Shown here piece after piece: positions 43,142-52,910 of a stretch of 64,000 bases of DNA (its first letter is position 1; the number at the start of each line of letters is the position of its first letter). This DNA comes from Chromatiaceae bacterium. Its GTDB lineage: Bacteria; Pseudomonadota; Gammaproteobacteria; Chromatiales; Chromatiaceae. The notes under the pieces were generated by a model that saw nothing but the letters and a program-made list of their open reading frames with translations, did no database searches and was not told the DNA's origin. Both the position numbers and the translations under genes were made by a program. The stretch lies in assembly GCA_024235255.1 (NCBI GenBank), contig JACKMT010000001.1, positions 1,178,001 through 1,242,000 on the forward strand. Direction: 5' to 3'.

Positions 43142-44872
43142 ATGAGTTTATTTGCACTATTTCCATTTCTCAGGTGGTTCCGGCTAATTACAAAACAGAC
43201 ACTGCGAGCTGATCTGATAGCCGGCTTCACCGGTGCTGTCATCGTTCTTCCTCAGGGAGTTGCGTTTGCAACAATTGCCGGCCTGCCGCCTGAATACGGT
43301 CTCTATACGGCAATGATCACGCCGATTATAGCTGCACTGTTCGGCTCCTCATTTCACCTGATATCAGGACCCACCACGGCCATCTCCATCGTGGTCTTCA
43401 CTTCCGTGAGCCATCATGCCGAACCCGGGACACCGGAATTTATAACGCTGGTATTGACCATCACCTTCCTCGCGGGAGTCTATCAGTTGATATTCGGCTT
43501 GGCGCGCATGGGGAAACTGGTGAATTTTGTCTCGCATACGGTCGTAATCGGCTTCACTGCCGGTGCCGCAATCCTGATTGCAACCAGCCAGATGAAGAAT
43601 GTGTTGGGCCTTACGCTGCCGAAAGGGGAGACATTTCTGCATACCTGGGTCGAGATCTGGCAGCAACTCTCCGGTATAAACTACTATGTCCTAGTTATTG
43701 CTGTATGTACTTTGGTCAGCGCACTGATATTCAAACGCATCTTCCCCGCCATTCCGAATCTTCTGGTCGGTCTGGTGGTCGGCAGTATTGTTGCTTACTG
43801 GATGACCAAATACGGGCTTGACATTGAACTTGTCGGTGAAATCCCCGCACACCTGCCTCCCGCTTCAATTCCAGATTTCTCATACAGTTCGATTAAAATG
43901 CTCGCTCCCGAGGCGTTCGCCGTTGCGCTGCTGGGTCTCATCGAGGCGGTATCCATCAGCCGGGCTATCGCAAACAAATCCAATCAGCGTATCGATGCGA
44001 ACCAGGAATTTATCGGTCAGGGATTATCCAATATTGCAGGCAGTTTTTTCTCCAGCTATGCCGGATCCGGCTCTTTTACCCGCTCCGGCGTAAATTATAC
44101 CAGCGGTGCAAAAACACCGCTGTCGGCTATTTTTGCCGCCTTTATTCTGATGGCGATCGTTTTATCCATTGCCCCGTTAACTGCCTATCTTCCCGTAGCT
44201 GCGATGGGGGGAGTGATTCTTATTGTTGCTTACAAACTGATCGACTTTCACCACATTAAGCAGATACTGAAAAACAGCAAGTCTGAAAGCACCATACTGT
44301 TGACAACATTCTTTGCCACCTTACTACTCGAACTTGAGTTTGCCATCTATCTTGGCGTGTTACTCTCACTGATCGTCTTTCTGGCACGTACCGCGACCCC
44401 TGAGATTGTCACGCTGTCAATTGATAATGATAGCGGTGGCGGGAAAAGAAAGCTGGTCAACATTCACAATAAACCGGTAAATCAATGCCCCCAGCTAAAA
44501 ATCATCCGAATCGATATGTCGGTCTATTTCGGCTCGCTGGATTATATACAGAACCGAATCGACCAGATCTCGGAAAAAGAGAGAATCGTACATATTTTGA
44601 TCGTCGCAACCGGTATTAACCTGATAGATTTAAGCGGCGAAGAGATGCTTTTAACCGCAGCCAATCGGTTAAAACAACAGGGTGGCGGCCTCTATTTTTC
44701 CGAGCTGAAGGGAAGAGTGTATGAGGCCGTCAGCAGACACGGCTTTGTTAAAAAAGTCGGCAACCAGTATTTCTTCGACAAAAAGAGAGATGCTATCCGC
44801 AGCATTCACAAGCGCCTGAGTCAGGATATTTGCGATAAATGCGAAGCTCATATATTCATCGAGTGCGAGTAA
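43142..44872 (+). CDS. SulP-family anion permease
   Basis: A 576-residue inner-membrane transporter. About 12 hydrophobic spans cover 20-425. Motifs include ADLIAGFTGAVIVLPQGVAFA in TM1, ISGPTTAIS in TM3 and GSFTRSGVNYTSGAKTP in TM10. A C-terminal STAS domain (about 455-560) carries INLIDLSGEEML. SulP proteins move sulfate, bicarbonate or dicarboxylates; the specificity is not clear. The ATG at 43142 has GAGAG five bases upstream; a TTG at 43124 is less likely. Base composition is AT-richer than flanking genes. Confidence 0.9.
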   Translation: MSLFALFPFLRWFRLITKQTLRADLIAGFTGAVIVLPQGVAFATIAGLPPEYGLYTAMITPIIAALFGSSFHLISGPTTAISIVVFTSVSHHAEPGTPEFITLVLTITFLAGVYQLIFGLARMGKLVNFVSHTVVIGFTAGAAILIATSQMKNVLGLTLPKGETFLHTWVEIWQQLSGINYYVLVIAVCTLVSALIFKRIFPAIPNLLVGLVVGSIVAYWMTKYGLDIELVGEIPAHLPPASIPDFSYSSIKMLAPEAFAVALLGLIEAVSISRAIANKSNQRIDANQEFIGQGLSNIAGSFFSSYAGSGSFTRSGVNYTSGAKTPLSAIFAAFILMAIVLSIAPLTAYLPVAAMGGVILIVAYKLIDFHHIKQILKNSKSESTILLTTFFATLLLELEFAIYLGVLLSLIVFLARTATPEIVTLSIDNDSGGGKRKLVNIHNKPVNQCPQLKIIRIDMSVYFGSLDYIQNRIDQISEKERIVHILIVATGINLIDLSGEEMLLTAANRLKQQGGGLYFSELKGRVYEAVSRHGFVKKVGNQYFFDKKRDAIRSIHKRLSQDICDKCEAHIFIECE

Positions 44873-44902
44873 CCCCCGCTGAAATAATATCCCGACCTGC
44901 AA

Positions 44903-45853
44903 CTACCCCTGCTGTTGCTGCTGACCGCTCTTCGGAAAATAGGCAACCGCCATCGTATTGTGCAGTTTGATGATATTGAGTTGCAGATCATCGATGTATT
45001 CGTGCAGGCTGGTCTGGTCAAGGGTATCCACATTGGTCCGGTCAATCTTACGCACCAGTGCGTGCACCGATTTCAACGCCTGCTCATTATTCTTCAGATC
45101 GCCAAGGCACTCTCCGACGACATCCAGGCAGTAGCGAACAGCCCGCGGAAAGTGCAGGTCCTTGAACAGAAACCTGAGCACCGCATCGCGCCTGACCCGC
45201 GTCTGCATGTGCCGCCGATACATCTGATAGGCTGACAGCGAATGCAGTACGCTGACCCATTGTATGGTGTCGAACGGGCGCAGATCGGCCACGTCGTCGG
45301 GCAGCAGATCGGCGGAGCGCACATCGATAATCCGGGTGGTCATATCGGCGCGTTCCAGGTAGCGTCCGATGCGCAGGAAGTCAAACGCTTCGTCGCGGCT
45401 CTGCACGCTGGCAAGAATGCCGATGAACAACTGCGAACCGTAAAGCACACGTCTTAGAAACCCAAACCGGCCGCGCTTGGTCAGACCTACAGTGACATTT
45501 TCCTGGGCATAGAGATAGAGTTCGTTAAGCTCTTCCCATATCTCCCGCGGCAGGATATCGCGCACCGTGCGGCAGTTCTCCCGGGCGAAATGGAGCGAAC
45601 TCAGAATCGATCCGGCATTGCTTCGGTCCGCAATGAGAAACTTCAGCACCTGGCGTTCGTCCGGCTCCTTGAACCGTTTATCGAAGTCGCTGCGCACGCC
45701 CATGATATCCACCAGCGGTTCCCAGCCGGGTGCTATGCCGTCGGGAAGATCGAGCAGCAGGTTCGAATTGACGCTGATCAGACGCGCCGTATTTTCCGCG
45801 CGCTCCACATAGCGCGATATCCAATAGAGGTGTTCGGCCACTCTGGAAAGCAT
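44903..45853 (-). CDS. Alpha-E domain protein (DUF403)
   Basis: A 316-residue all-helical protein starting MLSRVAEHLYWISRYVERAENTARL, the alpha-E signature, with repeated ExxxxY/R helices throughout. The function is unproven; it always accompanies the circularly permuted ATP-grasp ligase and transglutaminase genes, and is thought to be part of a peptide-tagging or amide-ligation pathway (published comparative-genomic inference). Its stop is near the convergent sulP stop. A C-terminal run of five Q is unusual. Confidence 0.9.
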   Translation of the reverse strand: MLSRVAEHLYWISRYVERAENTARLISVNSNLLLDLPDGIAPGWEPLVDIMGVRSDFDKRFKEPDERQVLKFLIADRSNAGSILSSLHFARENCRTVRDILPREIWEELNELYLYAQENVTVGLTKRGRFGFLRRVLYGSQLFIGILASVQSRDEAFDFLRIGRYLERADMTTRIIDVRSADLLPDDVADLRPFDTIQWVSVLHSLSAYQMYRRHMQTRVRRDAVLRFLFKDLHFPRAVRYCLDVVGECLGDLKNNEQALKSVHALVRKIDRTNVDTLDQTSLHEYIDDLQLNIIKLHNTMAVAYFPKSGQQQQQG

Positions 45854-45854
45854 C

Positions 45855-47303
45855 TCACTGCACTCCTATGTCGACGATCCAGGTATCCTTGCTGCCGCCC
45901 CCCTGGGATGAGTTGACTACCAGCGACCCTTTGCGCAGCGCCACGCGGGTCAGTCCGCCTGCGGTGACCTGGATCTCGCCGCCGCTCAGGATAAACGGCC
46001 TGAGGTCGACATGCCGCGCCTCCAGTTTGCGCCCCACCACCGTCGGCACGGTTGAGATGCCCACCACCGGCTGCGCGATATAGTTGCGGGGATCCTGCTC
46101 GATCAGCTTGGCGAACGTTTCCCGTTCTGATTTGGTCGAACTGGGTCCCATCAGCATGCCGTAGCCACCGGATTCGTTGGCGGGCTTGACCACCAGCTCC
46201 TGCAGGTGTTCGAGCACGTAGCGCCGCTCTTTCTCGAACATGCAGCGATAGGTTTTTACGTTCGGGATCAACGGATCCTGGTCGAGGTAGTAACGGATGA
46301 TTTCCGGTACGAAAGCGTAGACCACCTTGTCGTCCGCGACACCCGCGCCGGGGGCGTTGGCAAGCGCTACATTACCCGCCTTCCAAGCGCGCATCAGTCC
46401 GGGCACACCCAGCACCGACTGTTTGTTGAACACCTCGGGGTCCATGAACTCGTCGTCGATCCGCCGGTAGATCACATCCACCCGCTGCGGACCCGCCACA
46501 GTGTGCATGTAGACTTTGTCGTGCTTGTCGACGAACAGATCCCTCCCTTCGACCAGTTCGCAGCCCATCTGCTGCGCCAGATAGGCGTGTTCGAAATAGG
46601 CGGAGTTATAGATGCCCGGGGTCAACACCGCCACTTCCGGGTTCGATCGCTTCTTCGGCGCCAGGTCGCAGAGGGTATCGAACAGCTGCGAAGGATAGCC
46701 GTCCACCGGCAACGGCGAGTACTCGTTGAAAAGTTCGGGAAACACCCGCTTAGTGATCAGCCGATTCTCCAGCATATAGGAGACACCCGAGGGCACCCGC
46801 AGATTGTCCTCCAGCACATACAGCGTGCCGTCACTGTCGCGCACCAGATCGGAGCCGCAGATATGCGCCCAAATGCCAAGCGGCGGATCGATGCCGACGC
46901 ACTGCGGGCGGAAGTTCTTCGACTTGGCCAAAACCTCTTTCGGGAACACCCCGTCCTTGACGATCTTCTGACCGTGGTAGAGGTCGTCAATGAATAGATT
47001 GAGCGCCATCACGCGCTGCTTCAACCCGGCCTCGACAACGTCCCACTCGCTCTTCGGAATGATGCGCGGGACGATATCGAACGGCCAGGCACGGTCGATG
47101 GCGTCGCCCTCGGAATAGACGGTGAAGGTAATGCCCATCTCCTTGATCGCCATCTCTGCAGCGTGCTGGCGCGTCTCCAGATCCTCGTCGTCGAATTCGC
47201 GCAGCGTGCGCAGCAGCGGTATCGCATGACTGCGCGCACGGTTGGCGCGCGACATCACTTCGTCGAAGGTCGGTATCTCATAAGTTTTAAATTCGATTGG
47301 CAT
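45855..47303 (-). CDS. Circularly permuted ATP-grasp ligase (DUF404/DUF407)
   Basis: A 482-residue soluble protein. The ATP-grasp motifs occur in permuted order: the acidic metal-binding LYVLEDNLRVPSG and YRRIDDEFMDPE lie in the first two thirds, and the lysine-bearing VVKPANESGGYGMLMGP near residue 370. It probably ligates amino acids or peptides using ATP. It ends one base before the alpha-E gene and follows the transglutaminase-DUF2126 gene by 44 bp, forming one operon. Confidence 0.92.
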   Translation of the reverse strand: MPIEFKTYEIPTFDEVMSRANRARSHAIPLLRTLREFDDEDLETRQHAAEMAIKEMGITFTVYSEGDAIDRAWPFDIVPRIIPKSEWDVVEAGLKQRVMALNLFIDDLYHGQKIVKDGVFPKEVLAKSKNFRPQCVGIDPPLGIWAHICGSDLVRDSDGTLYVLEDNLRVPSGVSYMLENRLITKRVFPELFNEYSPLPVDGYPSQLFDTLCDLAPKKRSNPEVAVLTPGIYNSAYFEHAYLAQQMGCELVEGRDLFVDKHDKVYMHTVAGPQRVDVIYRRIDDEFMDPEVFNKQSVLGVPGLMRAWKAGNVALANAPGAGVADDKVVYAFVPEIIRYYLDQDPLIPNVKTYRCMFEKERRYVLEHLQELVVKPANESGGYGMLMGPSSTKSERETFAKLIEQDPRNYIAQPVVGISTVPTVVGRKLEARHVDLRPFILSGGEIQVTAGGLTRVALRKGSLVVNSSQGGGSKDTWIVDIGVQ

Positions 47304-47347
47304 GTCGTTGTAATCTTCCTTTCAGACTCAGTAAGAATCGTCTCCGT

Positions 47348-50300
47348 TCATTTGGTGCCACGCCGCATGTCGAGGGTAAAGGGGCAGTCTGCATTGGGCT
47401 CTTCCGCCGGCGGATCGACGGGTCCGGGTGTATGTCCATGCTGCCAGAATCGTGCCAAACGCCGCGACTCCGCCTCGTAAGCGTTGACCGGAAAGGTCTC
47501 CGGATTGCGGCCGCCGGGATGCTCGACGTGATAGGTGCAGCCGCCCAGCGAGTGTCCGTTCCAGGTGTCGACGATATCGAACACCAATGGTGCCTGCGGC
47601 GTAATATTGGGGTGCAGACCGGATGGCAGCTGCCACGCCTTGAAGCGCACCCCCGCCACGAAGTCCCCGCGCACACCGGTGTTGCGCAGTGGCAGACGGC
47701 GGCCGTTGCAGGTCACCAGATGGCGTGAATCGGTCAATCCGCGCACTTTCACCTGCAGCCGCTCGACCGAGGAGTCGACAAAACGGGCAGTGCCCTGCGC
47801 CGTCACCTCTTCGCCCAACACGTTCCAGGGCTCGATGGCGAAGCGCAGCTCCAGCTCGATATCGTCGATATTGATGGTGCCGTAGCGCGGAAAGCGGAAC
47901 TCGATGAACGGGTCGAACCAGCGTTTGTCGAAAGCATAGCCCCAGCGCTTCAGATCGCTGCCGACATCAACCAGATCACGCTCCACATAGTGCGGCAGCA
48001 TGAACCGGTCGTGCAGTTCAGTGCCCCAGCGCACCGGTTTCTGCACATAGGGATGCTCCCAGAAATGCACTATAAGTGAGCGCAACAGCAGCATCTGCAC
48101 CAAACTCATGCGTTCATGGGGGGGCATTTCGAAGCCGCGGAACTCCACCAGGCCGCGCCTGCCCGAGGAGGAGTCGGGCGAGTAGAGCTTGTCGATACAG
48201 AATTCGGCGCGGTGTGTATTGCCGGTGATGTCCACCAGCAGATTGCGCATCACGCGGTCGACCAGCCAGGGGGAGAGCGCATCGCCTTGCGGCAGCTGCT
48301 GCAGCGCGATCTCCAGTTCGTACAGGCTCTCATCGCGTGCCTCGTCCACCCTCGGCGCCTGCGAAGTGGAACCGATAAACAGACCGGAGAAGAGATAGGA
48401 GAGGCTGGGATGGTTCTGCCAGTAGCGCACCAGGCTCCCCAGCAGTTGCGGCCGGCGCAGCACCGGGCTGTCTGCGGGGCTTTTGCCGCCCAGCGTGACA
48501 TGATTGCCGCCCCCGGTGCCGGTGTGGCGCCCGTCCAGCATGAATTTTTCGGTGCCCAGCCGCGCCAGACGCGCCTCCTCGTAGAGTTCGCCGGAGAGCC
48601 GGACCAACCCCTCCCAGCTGCTCTCCGGCTGCACGTTGACTTCGATCACGCCCGGATCGGGCGTCACCGAAAACCGCCGCAGACGCTCATCCTCGGGCGC
48701 CTGATAGCCCTCCAGTACGATCTCCTGGCCGAGATCGGAGGCGGTCGCCTCGATTGCAGCGATTAGCGACAGCCAGTGGCTCAGATGGGTCAGCGGCGGC
48801 AGAAACAGGTGCAGCACGCCGTTGCGCGGTTCGGCGCAGATCGCGGTGCGAACGAAAAACCCCTGCTGTTCGGTATGTTCGTCGGCAGCTGCCTGCTCAT
48901 GGATGCCGAAGCGCTCGGGCGCCGGCTCCACGTAGGTCAGATAGCGGGCGTGTACCTCGCCGAACTCCTCCGGAATCGCGTCCCTGGCGGCAAAGGGGTC
49001 GCGTGGGGTGAGCGGCTGGCGCTCGCCCTCCGGTTCCCACAACAGCGAATCGAGCGGCAGCCGCAGCCCCATCGGCGAGTCGCCGGGCAGCAGAAACATA
49101 TGCCCGCGGCGGAACTTCCAGGCATTGGAGACCCAACGCTCTTTGACCGGATCCCAGCCCAGTGGCAGCGTGTAGCCGACAACCTTGTCCAGCCCCCGCT
49201 CGAACACCCGGCGCAGCCGCTCCCGCTCCAGTTTCGATTTGAGTTTGCTGTCGAGCACGTCAACGTTCTCCGGCAGCACCCCCTCCTTCCACAGGTAGTA
49301 CCAGCCATCTTCGTAGCCGGCCTGCGCGTGCGCAGCGGCAATGCCCAACTCCCGGGCGAGCTGGGTGATGAAGCGCTGCGCGGAGGCGTCATTGGCACTC
49401 CCGCCCCGCGACGGATCGGCCAGTAGTTCCGGTTTGCGCCAGATAGCTCTGCCATCCTCGCGCCAGTAACAGTTCAGCGCCCAGCGCGGCAACGGTTCAC
49501 CCGGGTACCACTTGCCTTGCGAGTGGTGCACCAGTCCGCCCACCGCCCAGCGCTGCCACAGGCGGCGCAGCAGCACCTCGGCGCGCGCGCGCTTGTTCTC
49601 GCCCAGCGCGGCGGTATTCCATTCGGCGCCGTCCATATCGTCGATCGATACAAAGGTGGGCTCGCCGCCCATGGTCAGCCGCACATCGCTCTGCTGCAGC
49701 TGCCGGTCCACCTGTGCGCCGAGCGCCATGATGCGCTCCCACTCGCTGTCGGTGTACGGTTTGGTCACCCGCGGATCCTCGTGAATCCGCTTGACGCTGT
49801 TCTCGAACTCAAAGTGAACTTCGGCTTTCTTGCCGAGATAGGCGCCGGTGATCGGCGCCGCGGAGACCGGATCGGGCGTGCATGCGAGCGGGATGTGACC
49901 CTCGCCGGCAAACAGTCCGGAGGTGGGGTCCAGGCCGATCCAGCCCGCACCCGGCACATACACTTCGCACCAGGCGTGCAGGTCGGTGAAATCCTGCTCC
50001 GGGCCCGAAGGTCCGTCCAGCGACTTCATGTCAGGCGCCAACTGCACCAGGTAACCCGAGACAAAACGCGCCGCCAGACCCAGATTGCGCAGTATCTGCA
50101 CCAGCAGCCAGGCGGAGTCCCGGCAGGAACCCTTGGCCAGGCTCAGCGTCTCTTCACAGCGTTGCACCCCCGGTTCCATCCGGATGACGTAGCCGATATC
50201 CTGCGACAGCTGCTGATTCAACTCCACCAGCAAATCGATGCAGCGGCGCTTGTCGCGTGGCACCCGCTCCACCCAGGCGCGCAGCAGTTCGCCCTGCTCC

Positions 50301-50662
50301 TTGAGTTCCAGATAGGGCGACAGATCCTTCTTCAGGTGCGCTTCGTAATCGAAGGGCCAGTGCTCGGCATACTCCTCGACAAAGAAATCGAACGGGTTGA
50401 TGGTGACCATCTCCACCACCAGATCGACTTCGACACTGAAGCGGCGCGTCTTCTCACGAAAGGTGAAGCTGGCCACGTGGTTCCCAAACGGGTCCTGCTG
50501 CCAGTGAATGAAGTGCTCCTTCGGCTCCACCTTGAGCGAATAGTGGTGCACCGGTGTCCGCGTATGCGGCGCCGGCCGCAGCCGTATCAAGTGAGGTGTG
50601 AGTTGGATAAGCTGATCGTAGAGATAATCGGTCTTGTGGTGCAGTGCGACGCGGATCGACAT
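47348..50662 (-). CDS. Transglutaminase-like plus DUF2126 protein
   Basis: An 1104-residue cytosolic protein. The N-terminal transglutaminase-type cysteine peptidase (about 1-300) has the triad Cys180 (KGSCRDSAWLL), His229 (DLHAWCEVY) and Asp245 (GLDPTSG). The rest (about 310-1100) is the large DUF2126 domain, found almost only in this locus type. The chosen ATG at 50660-50662 gives the family start MSIRVALHHKTDYLYD with AGGA six bases upstream; the frame is open for 20 codons more. It is the first gene of the Anbu-associated minus-strand operon and may act as a peptidase or ligase on the tag made by the ATP-grasp enzyme. Confidence 0.92.
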   Translation of the reverse strand: MSIRVALHHKTDYLYDQLIQLTPHLIRLRPAPHTRTPVHHYSLKVEPKEHFIHWQQDPFGNHVASFTFREKTRRFSVEVDLVVEMVTINPFDFFVEEYAEHWPFDYEAHLKKDLSPYLELKEQGELLRAWVERVPRDKRRCIDLLVELNQQLSQDIGYVIRMEPGVQRCEETLSLAKGSCRDSAWLLVQILRNLGLAARFVSGYLVQLAPDMKSLDGPSGPEQDFTDLHAWCEVYVPGAGWIGLDPTSGLFAGEGHIPLACTPDPVSAAPITGAYLGKKAEVHFEFENSVKRIHEDPRVTKPYTDSEWERIMALGAQVDRQLQQSDVRLTMGGEPTFVSIDDMDGAEWNTAALGENKRARAEVLLRRLWQRWAVGGLVHHSQGKWYPGEPLPRWALNCYWREDGRAIWRKPELLADPSRGGSANDASAQRFITQLARELGIAAAHAQAGYEDGWYYLWKEGVLPENVDVLDSKLKSKLERERLRRVFERGLDKVVGYTLPLGWDPVKERWVSNAWKFRRGHMFLLPGDSPMGLRLPLDSLLWEPEGERQPLTPRDPFAARDAIPEEFGEVHARYLTYVEPAPERFGIHEQAAADEHTEQQGFFVRTAICAEPRNGVLHLFLPPLTHLSHWLSLIAAIEATASDLGQEIVLEGYQAPEDERLRRFSVTPDPGVIEVNVQPESSWEGLVRLSGELYEEARLARLGTEKFMLDGRHTGTGGGNHVTLGGKSPADSPVLRRPQLLGSLVRYWQNHPSLSYLFSGLFIGSTSQAPRVDEARDESLYELEIALQQLPQGDALSPWLVDRVMRNLLVDITGNTHRAEFCIDKLYSPDSSSGRRGLVEFRGFEMPPHERMSLVQMLLLRSLIVHFWEHPYVQKPVRWGTELHDRFMLPHYVERDLVDVGSDLKRWGYAFDKRWFDPFIEFRFPRYGTINIDDIELELRFAIEPWNVLGEEVTAQGTARFVDSSVERLQVKVRGLTDSRHLVTCNGRRLPLRNTGVRGDFVAGVRFKAWQLPSGLHPNITPQAPLVFDIVDTWNGHSLGGCTYHVEHPGGRNPETFPVNAYEAESRRLARFWQHGHTPGPVDPPAEEPNADCPFTLDMRRGTK

Positions 50663-50803
50663 ATAACGTCCTGGGTAATTTTCAGAGAAATACAATTGTA
50701 AACAGACGAAAGATTTGAGCAATTATTATACCAAAATGAGCTCTTCCCACGACAACCGGTTCGGGAGATACTGACGCATCTGTACCATTTTCGGGAAAGT
50801 TTC

Positions 50804-51628
50804 ATGACCTACTGCCTCGGACTCTGTCTGGATGAAGGCTTGGTGTTCGCATCCGATTCGCGCACCAACGCCGGGGTGGACTACGTTACCACCTACAGCA
50901 AGATGCATGTCTTTCAGCCGGCGCCGGACCGTCTGTTCGTGATTCTCTCGGCCGGCAACCTGGCCACCACGCAAGAGGTGATGAACCATATCCAACGGGA
51001 TATAGATTACCCCTGCGGCGGCAACAACCTGGTGAATGCCCGTTATCTGTTCGAAGCGGCGGAGTACGTCGGCAGGGTCAGCGTTCAGGTGCAGCGGGAG
51101 CACAGTGCAGCGCTGTCACAATCCGGTGTCAGCGGCGAAACGACACTGCTGATCGGCGGCCAGATCTCCGGTCAGCCGCACGGATTAATGCTGATCTACC
51201 CCCAGGGAAACTACATCACCGCGTCGCCGGAGACACCTTATCTGCAGATCGGCGAGAGTAAGTACGGAAAACCGTCGCTGGACCGGATCGTCAGCCCCGG
51301 GCTGTCGCTGGAAAATGGCGCAAAACTCTGCCTGGTGTCGCTGGAGTCCACCTCCCGCTCCAATATTACGGTCGGTGCCCCGTTCGAGATCGGCATCTAT
51401 CGCAAAGAGAGCCTAATACTGGGCAACAGATGCAGATTCGAGCAGAATAACCCCTACATGGTGCAAGTGCGCAGAACCTGGAACGACGGCATCCGGAACG
51501 CATTCCACGCACTGCCCGGCTTCATGCCGGAGCAGCACAGCAACATCGTGCAACCGGATCCTGCTTTCCCACAGCAGCAGGAGATGCAGCAACAGCCAAT
51601 ACCACAACAGCAGCAGTTGATGACCTGA
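50804..51628 (+). CDS. Anbu proteasome-like peptidase
   Basis: A 274-residue N-terminal-nucleophile hydrolase. Thr2 (after Met1 removal) is the catalytic residue in MTYCLGLCLDEGLVFASDSRTNAGVD, with the Asp17 and Lys33 equivalents (SDSRTNAG and YSKMHVF) in place and a GGQISG/SLESTSR core. Anbu assembles into ring or helical complexes and lacks an AAA partner here. It is divergent from the transglutaminase-ATP-grasp-alpha-E operon across 141 bp. The C-terminal 40 residues are extremely Gln-rich, with short QQQ runs, unlike the family core. Confidence 0.9.
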   Translation: MTYCLGLCLDEGLVFASDSRTNAGVDYVTTYSKMHVFQPAPDRLFVILSAGNLATTQEVMNHIQRDIDYPCGGNNLVNARYLFEAAEYVGRVSVQVQREHSAALSQSGVSGETTLLIGGQISGQPHGLMLIYPQGNYITASPETPYLQIGESKYGKPSLDRIVSPGLSLENGAKLCLVSLESTSRSNITVGAPFEIGIYRKESLILGNRCRFEQNNPYMVQVRRTWNDGIRNAFHALPGFMPEQHSNIVQPDPAFPQQQEMQQQPIPQQQQLMT

Positions 51629-51635
51629 GCCTGAC

Positions 51636-52445
51636 TTACCGCTCGTTTTCGTAGCCGGGATGCCTTGGCCAGGCTGAACTGTCGATGGTCTCCTGATAAG
51701 CATGCCAGGTGGCGTGCCCGATCAAAGGCAAGGTGACTGCCAACCCCAGAAAAGCGGTCATTATACCCACTGCCACCGCCGCTACGATCAGCATCACCCA
51801 GACCAGCATCGCCGGCTTGTTGCGCAGCACCGCGTTGAAGCTGGTCACCACCGCCGTCACCATGTCGGCCTGGCGGTCGATAATCATCGGCAGCGAAAAT
51901 GCGCTGACGCAAAATACAAAGGCGGCAAACAACGATCCGACCAGCGTGCCGACACCCAGAAAGGTCGCCATTTGCGCCAGATCCGGACGCGCCTGCATCG
52001 GGAAGAAGACATGCGTCATCGATGCCGCCCGCGCCCACACCAGAAAGATCACCATCAGCATCACCGCAAATACCATCTGGTTGCCGATATGCCGCCAGCT
52101 TTCACCCAGCGCGTGGCCCAGCGTCGGTGTCCGCCCTTTTTGCAGTTCCAGACTGATATCATAGAAGGCCAGCGCAAGCAGCGGACCGACGAAAACAAAG
52201 CCGGAGAGCAGCGCCAGCAGCACTACCAGATTGCCATAGGCGATTGCCAGATAGGCAAGCAGATAGCTGCACACCACCAGAATGGCGCCGTAACTGAGGC
52301 TCTGACGCGGCGCCCGCTTGATGTCCTGCCATCCCAGCTTGATCCATCTGAGCGGCGCACTGGCCGCCAATCTATTGCAGGGCGCGGCAAATGGGAGCGA
52401 CTTCTCTTCCTGGTCGTTTTCATCCGGTGTAGCCGATGCGTTCAT
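51636..52445 (-). CDS. DUF2189 inner-membrane protein
   Basis: A 269-residue membrane protein with about six hydrophobic helices and the DUF2189 motifs GWQDIKRAPRQSLSYG near 40 and PLLALAFYDISLELQKG. A polar N-terminal 30 residues is cytosolic. The ATG at 52443-52445 follows GGAGGGG with five-base spacing, the strongest ribosome site around, so the nine upstream codons are excluded. The function is unknown; DUF2189 genes often accompany cytochrome oxidase or membrane-biogenesis genes, but none are here. Confidence 0.88.
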   Translation of the reverse strand: MNASATPDENDQEEKSLPFAAPCNRLAASAPLRWIKLGWQDIKRAPRQSLSYGAILVVCSYLLAYLAIAYGNLVVLLALLSGFVFVGPLLALAFYDISLELQKGRTPTLGHALGESWRHIGNQMVFAVMLMVIFLVWARAASMTHVFFPMQARPDLAQMATFLGVGTLVGSLFAAFVFCVSAFSLPMIIDRQADMVTAVVTSFNAVLRNKPAMLVWVMLIVAAVAVGIMTAFLGLAVTLPLIGHATWHAYQETIDSSAWPRHPGYENER

Positions 52446-52481
52446 CTCTTCCCCTCCTTTAGCGTTTGCCAACTGATCCCA

Positions 52482-52910
52482 TCACTCTTCTGAAGCCGAT
52501 CCGACCGGCCGAACTCCGGCAGGTTCGGGTAGGCGCCAGATCAATCCACAAAGCAGCAGCGCCATCAACACCAGCGTGATTCGCACCACCGCCGATAACG
52601 GCACCAACAGCAGTGTCGCTGCAAAACTGATCACCACCAGCACGACCGCCCGCTGCTTTACCCTGCGCTCCATCGTCCCCTCTTTCTCCCACTTGAGAAT
52701 AACCGGACCGAAGTGCGGATTACCGGTGAGCCAGAGGTAGAAACGGCGGGAGCTGCGCGCAAAGCACCAGGCGGAGAGCAGCAGAAACGGGGTGGTCGGC
52801 AGCAGCGGCAGCAGCACGCCCAGCGCGGCCAGTGCCAGCGAAATCCAGCCGGCAGCGACCAACAGCGCATGGCGCAGTTTGCCTCTAACCGGAAATCTCG
52901 CCTCTCTCAT
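52482..52910 (-). CDS. DUF454 (YbaN-like) membrane protein
   Basis: A 142-residue protein with two to three membrane helices (about 14-40, 85-120), the FLLLSAWCFARSSRRFYLWL signature and NPHFGPVILKW segment of the DUF454 family. The ATG at 52908-52910 overlaps the photolyase stop (ATGA) and has GGGAGG upstream, indicating translational coupling. The function is unknown; E. coli YbaN is uncharacterised. Confidence 0.88.
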   Translation of the reverse strand: MREARFPVRGKLRHALLVAAGWISLALAALGVLLPLLPTTPFLLLSAWCFARSSRRFYLWLTGNPHFGPVILKWEKEGTMERRVKQRAVVLVVISFAATLLLVPLSAVVRITLVLMALLLCGLIWRLPEPAGVRPVGSASEE

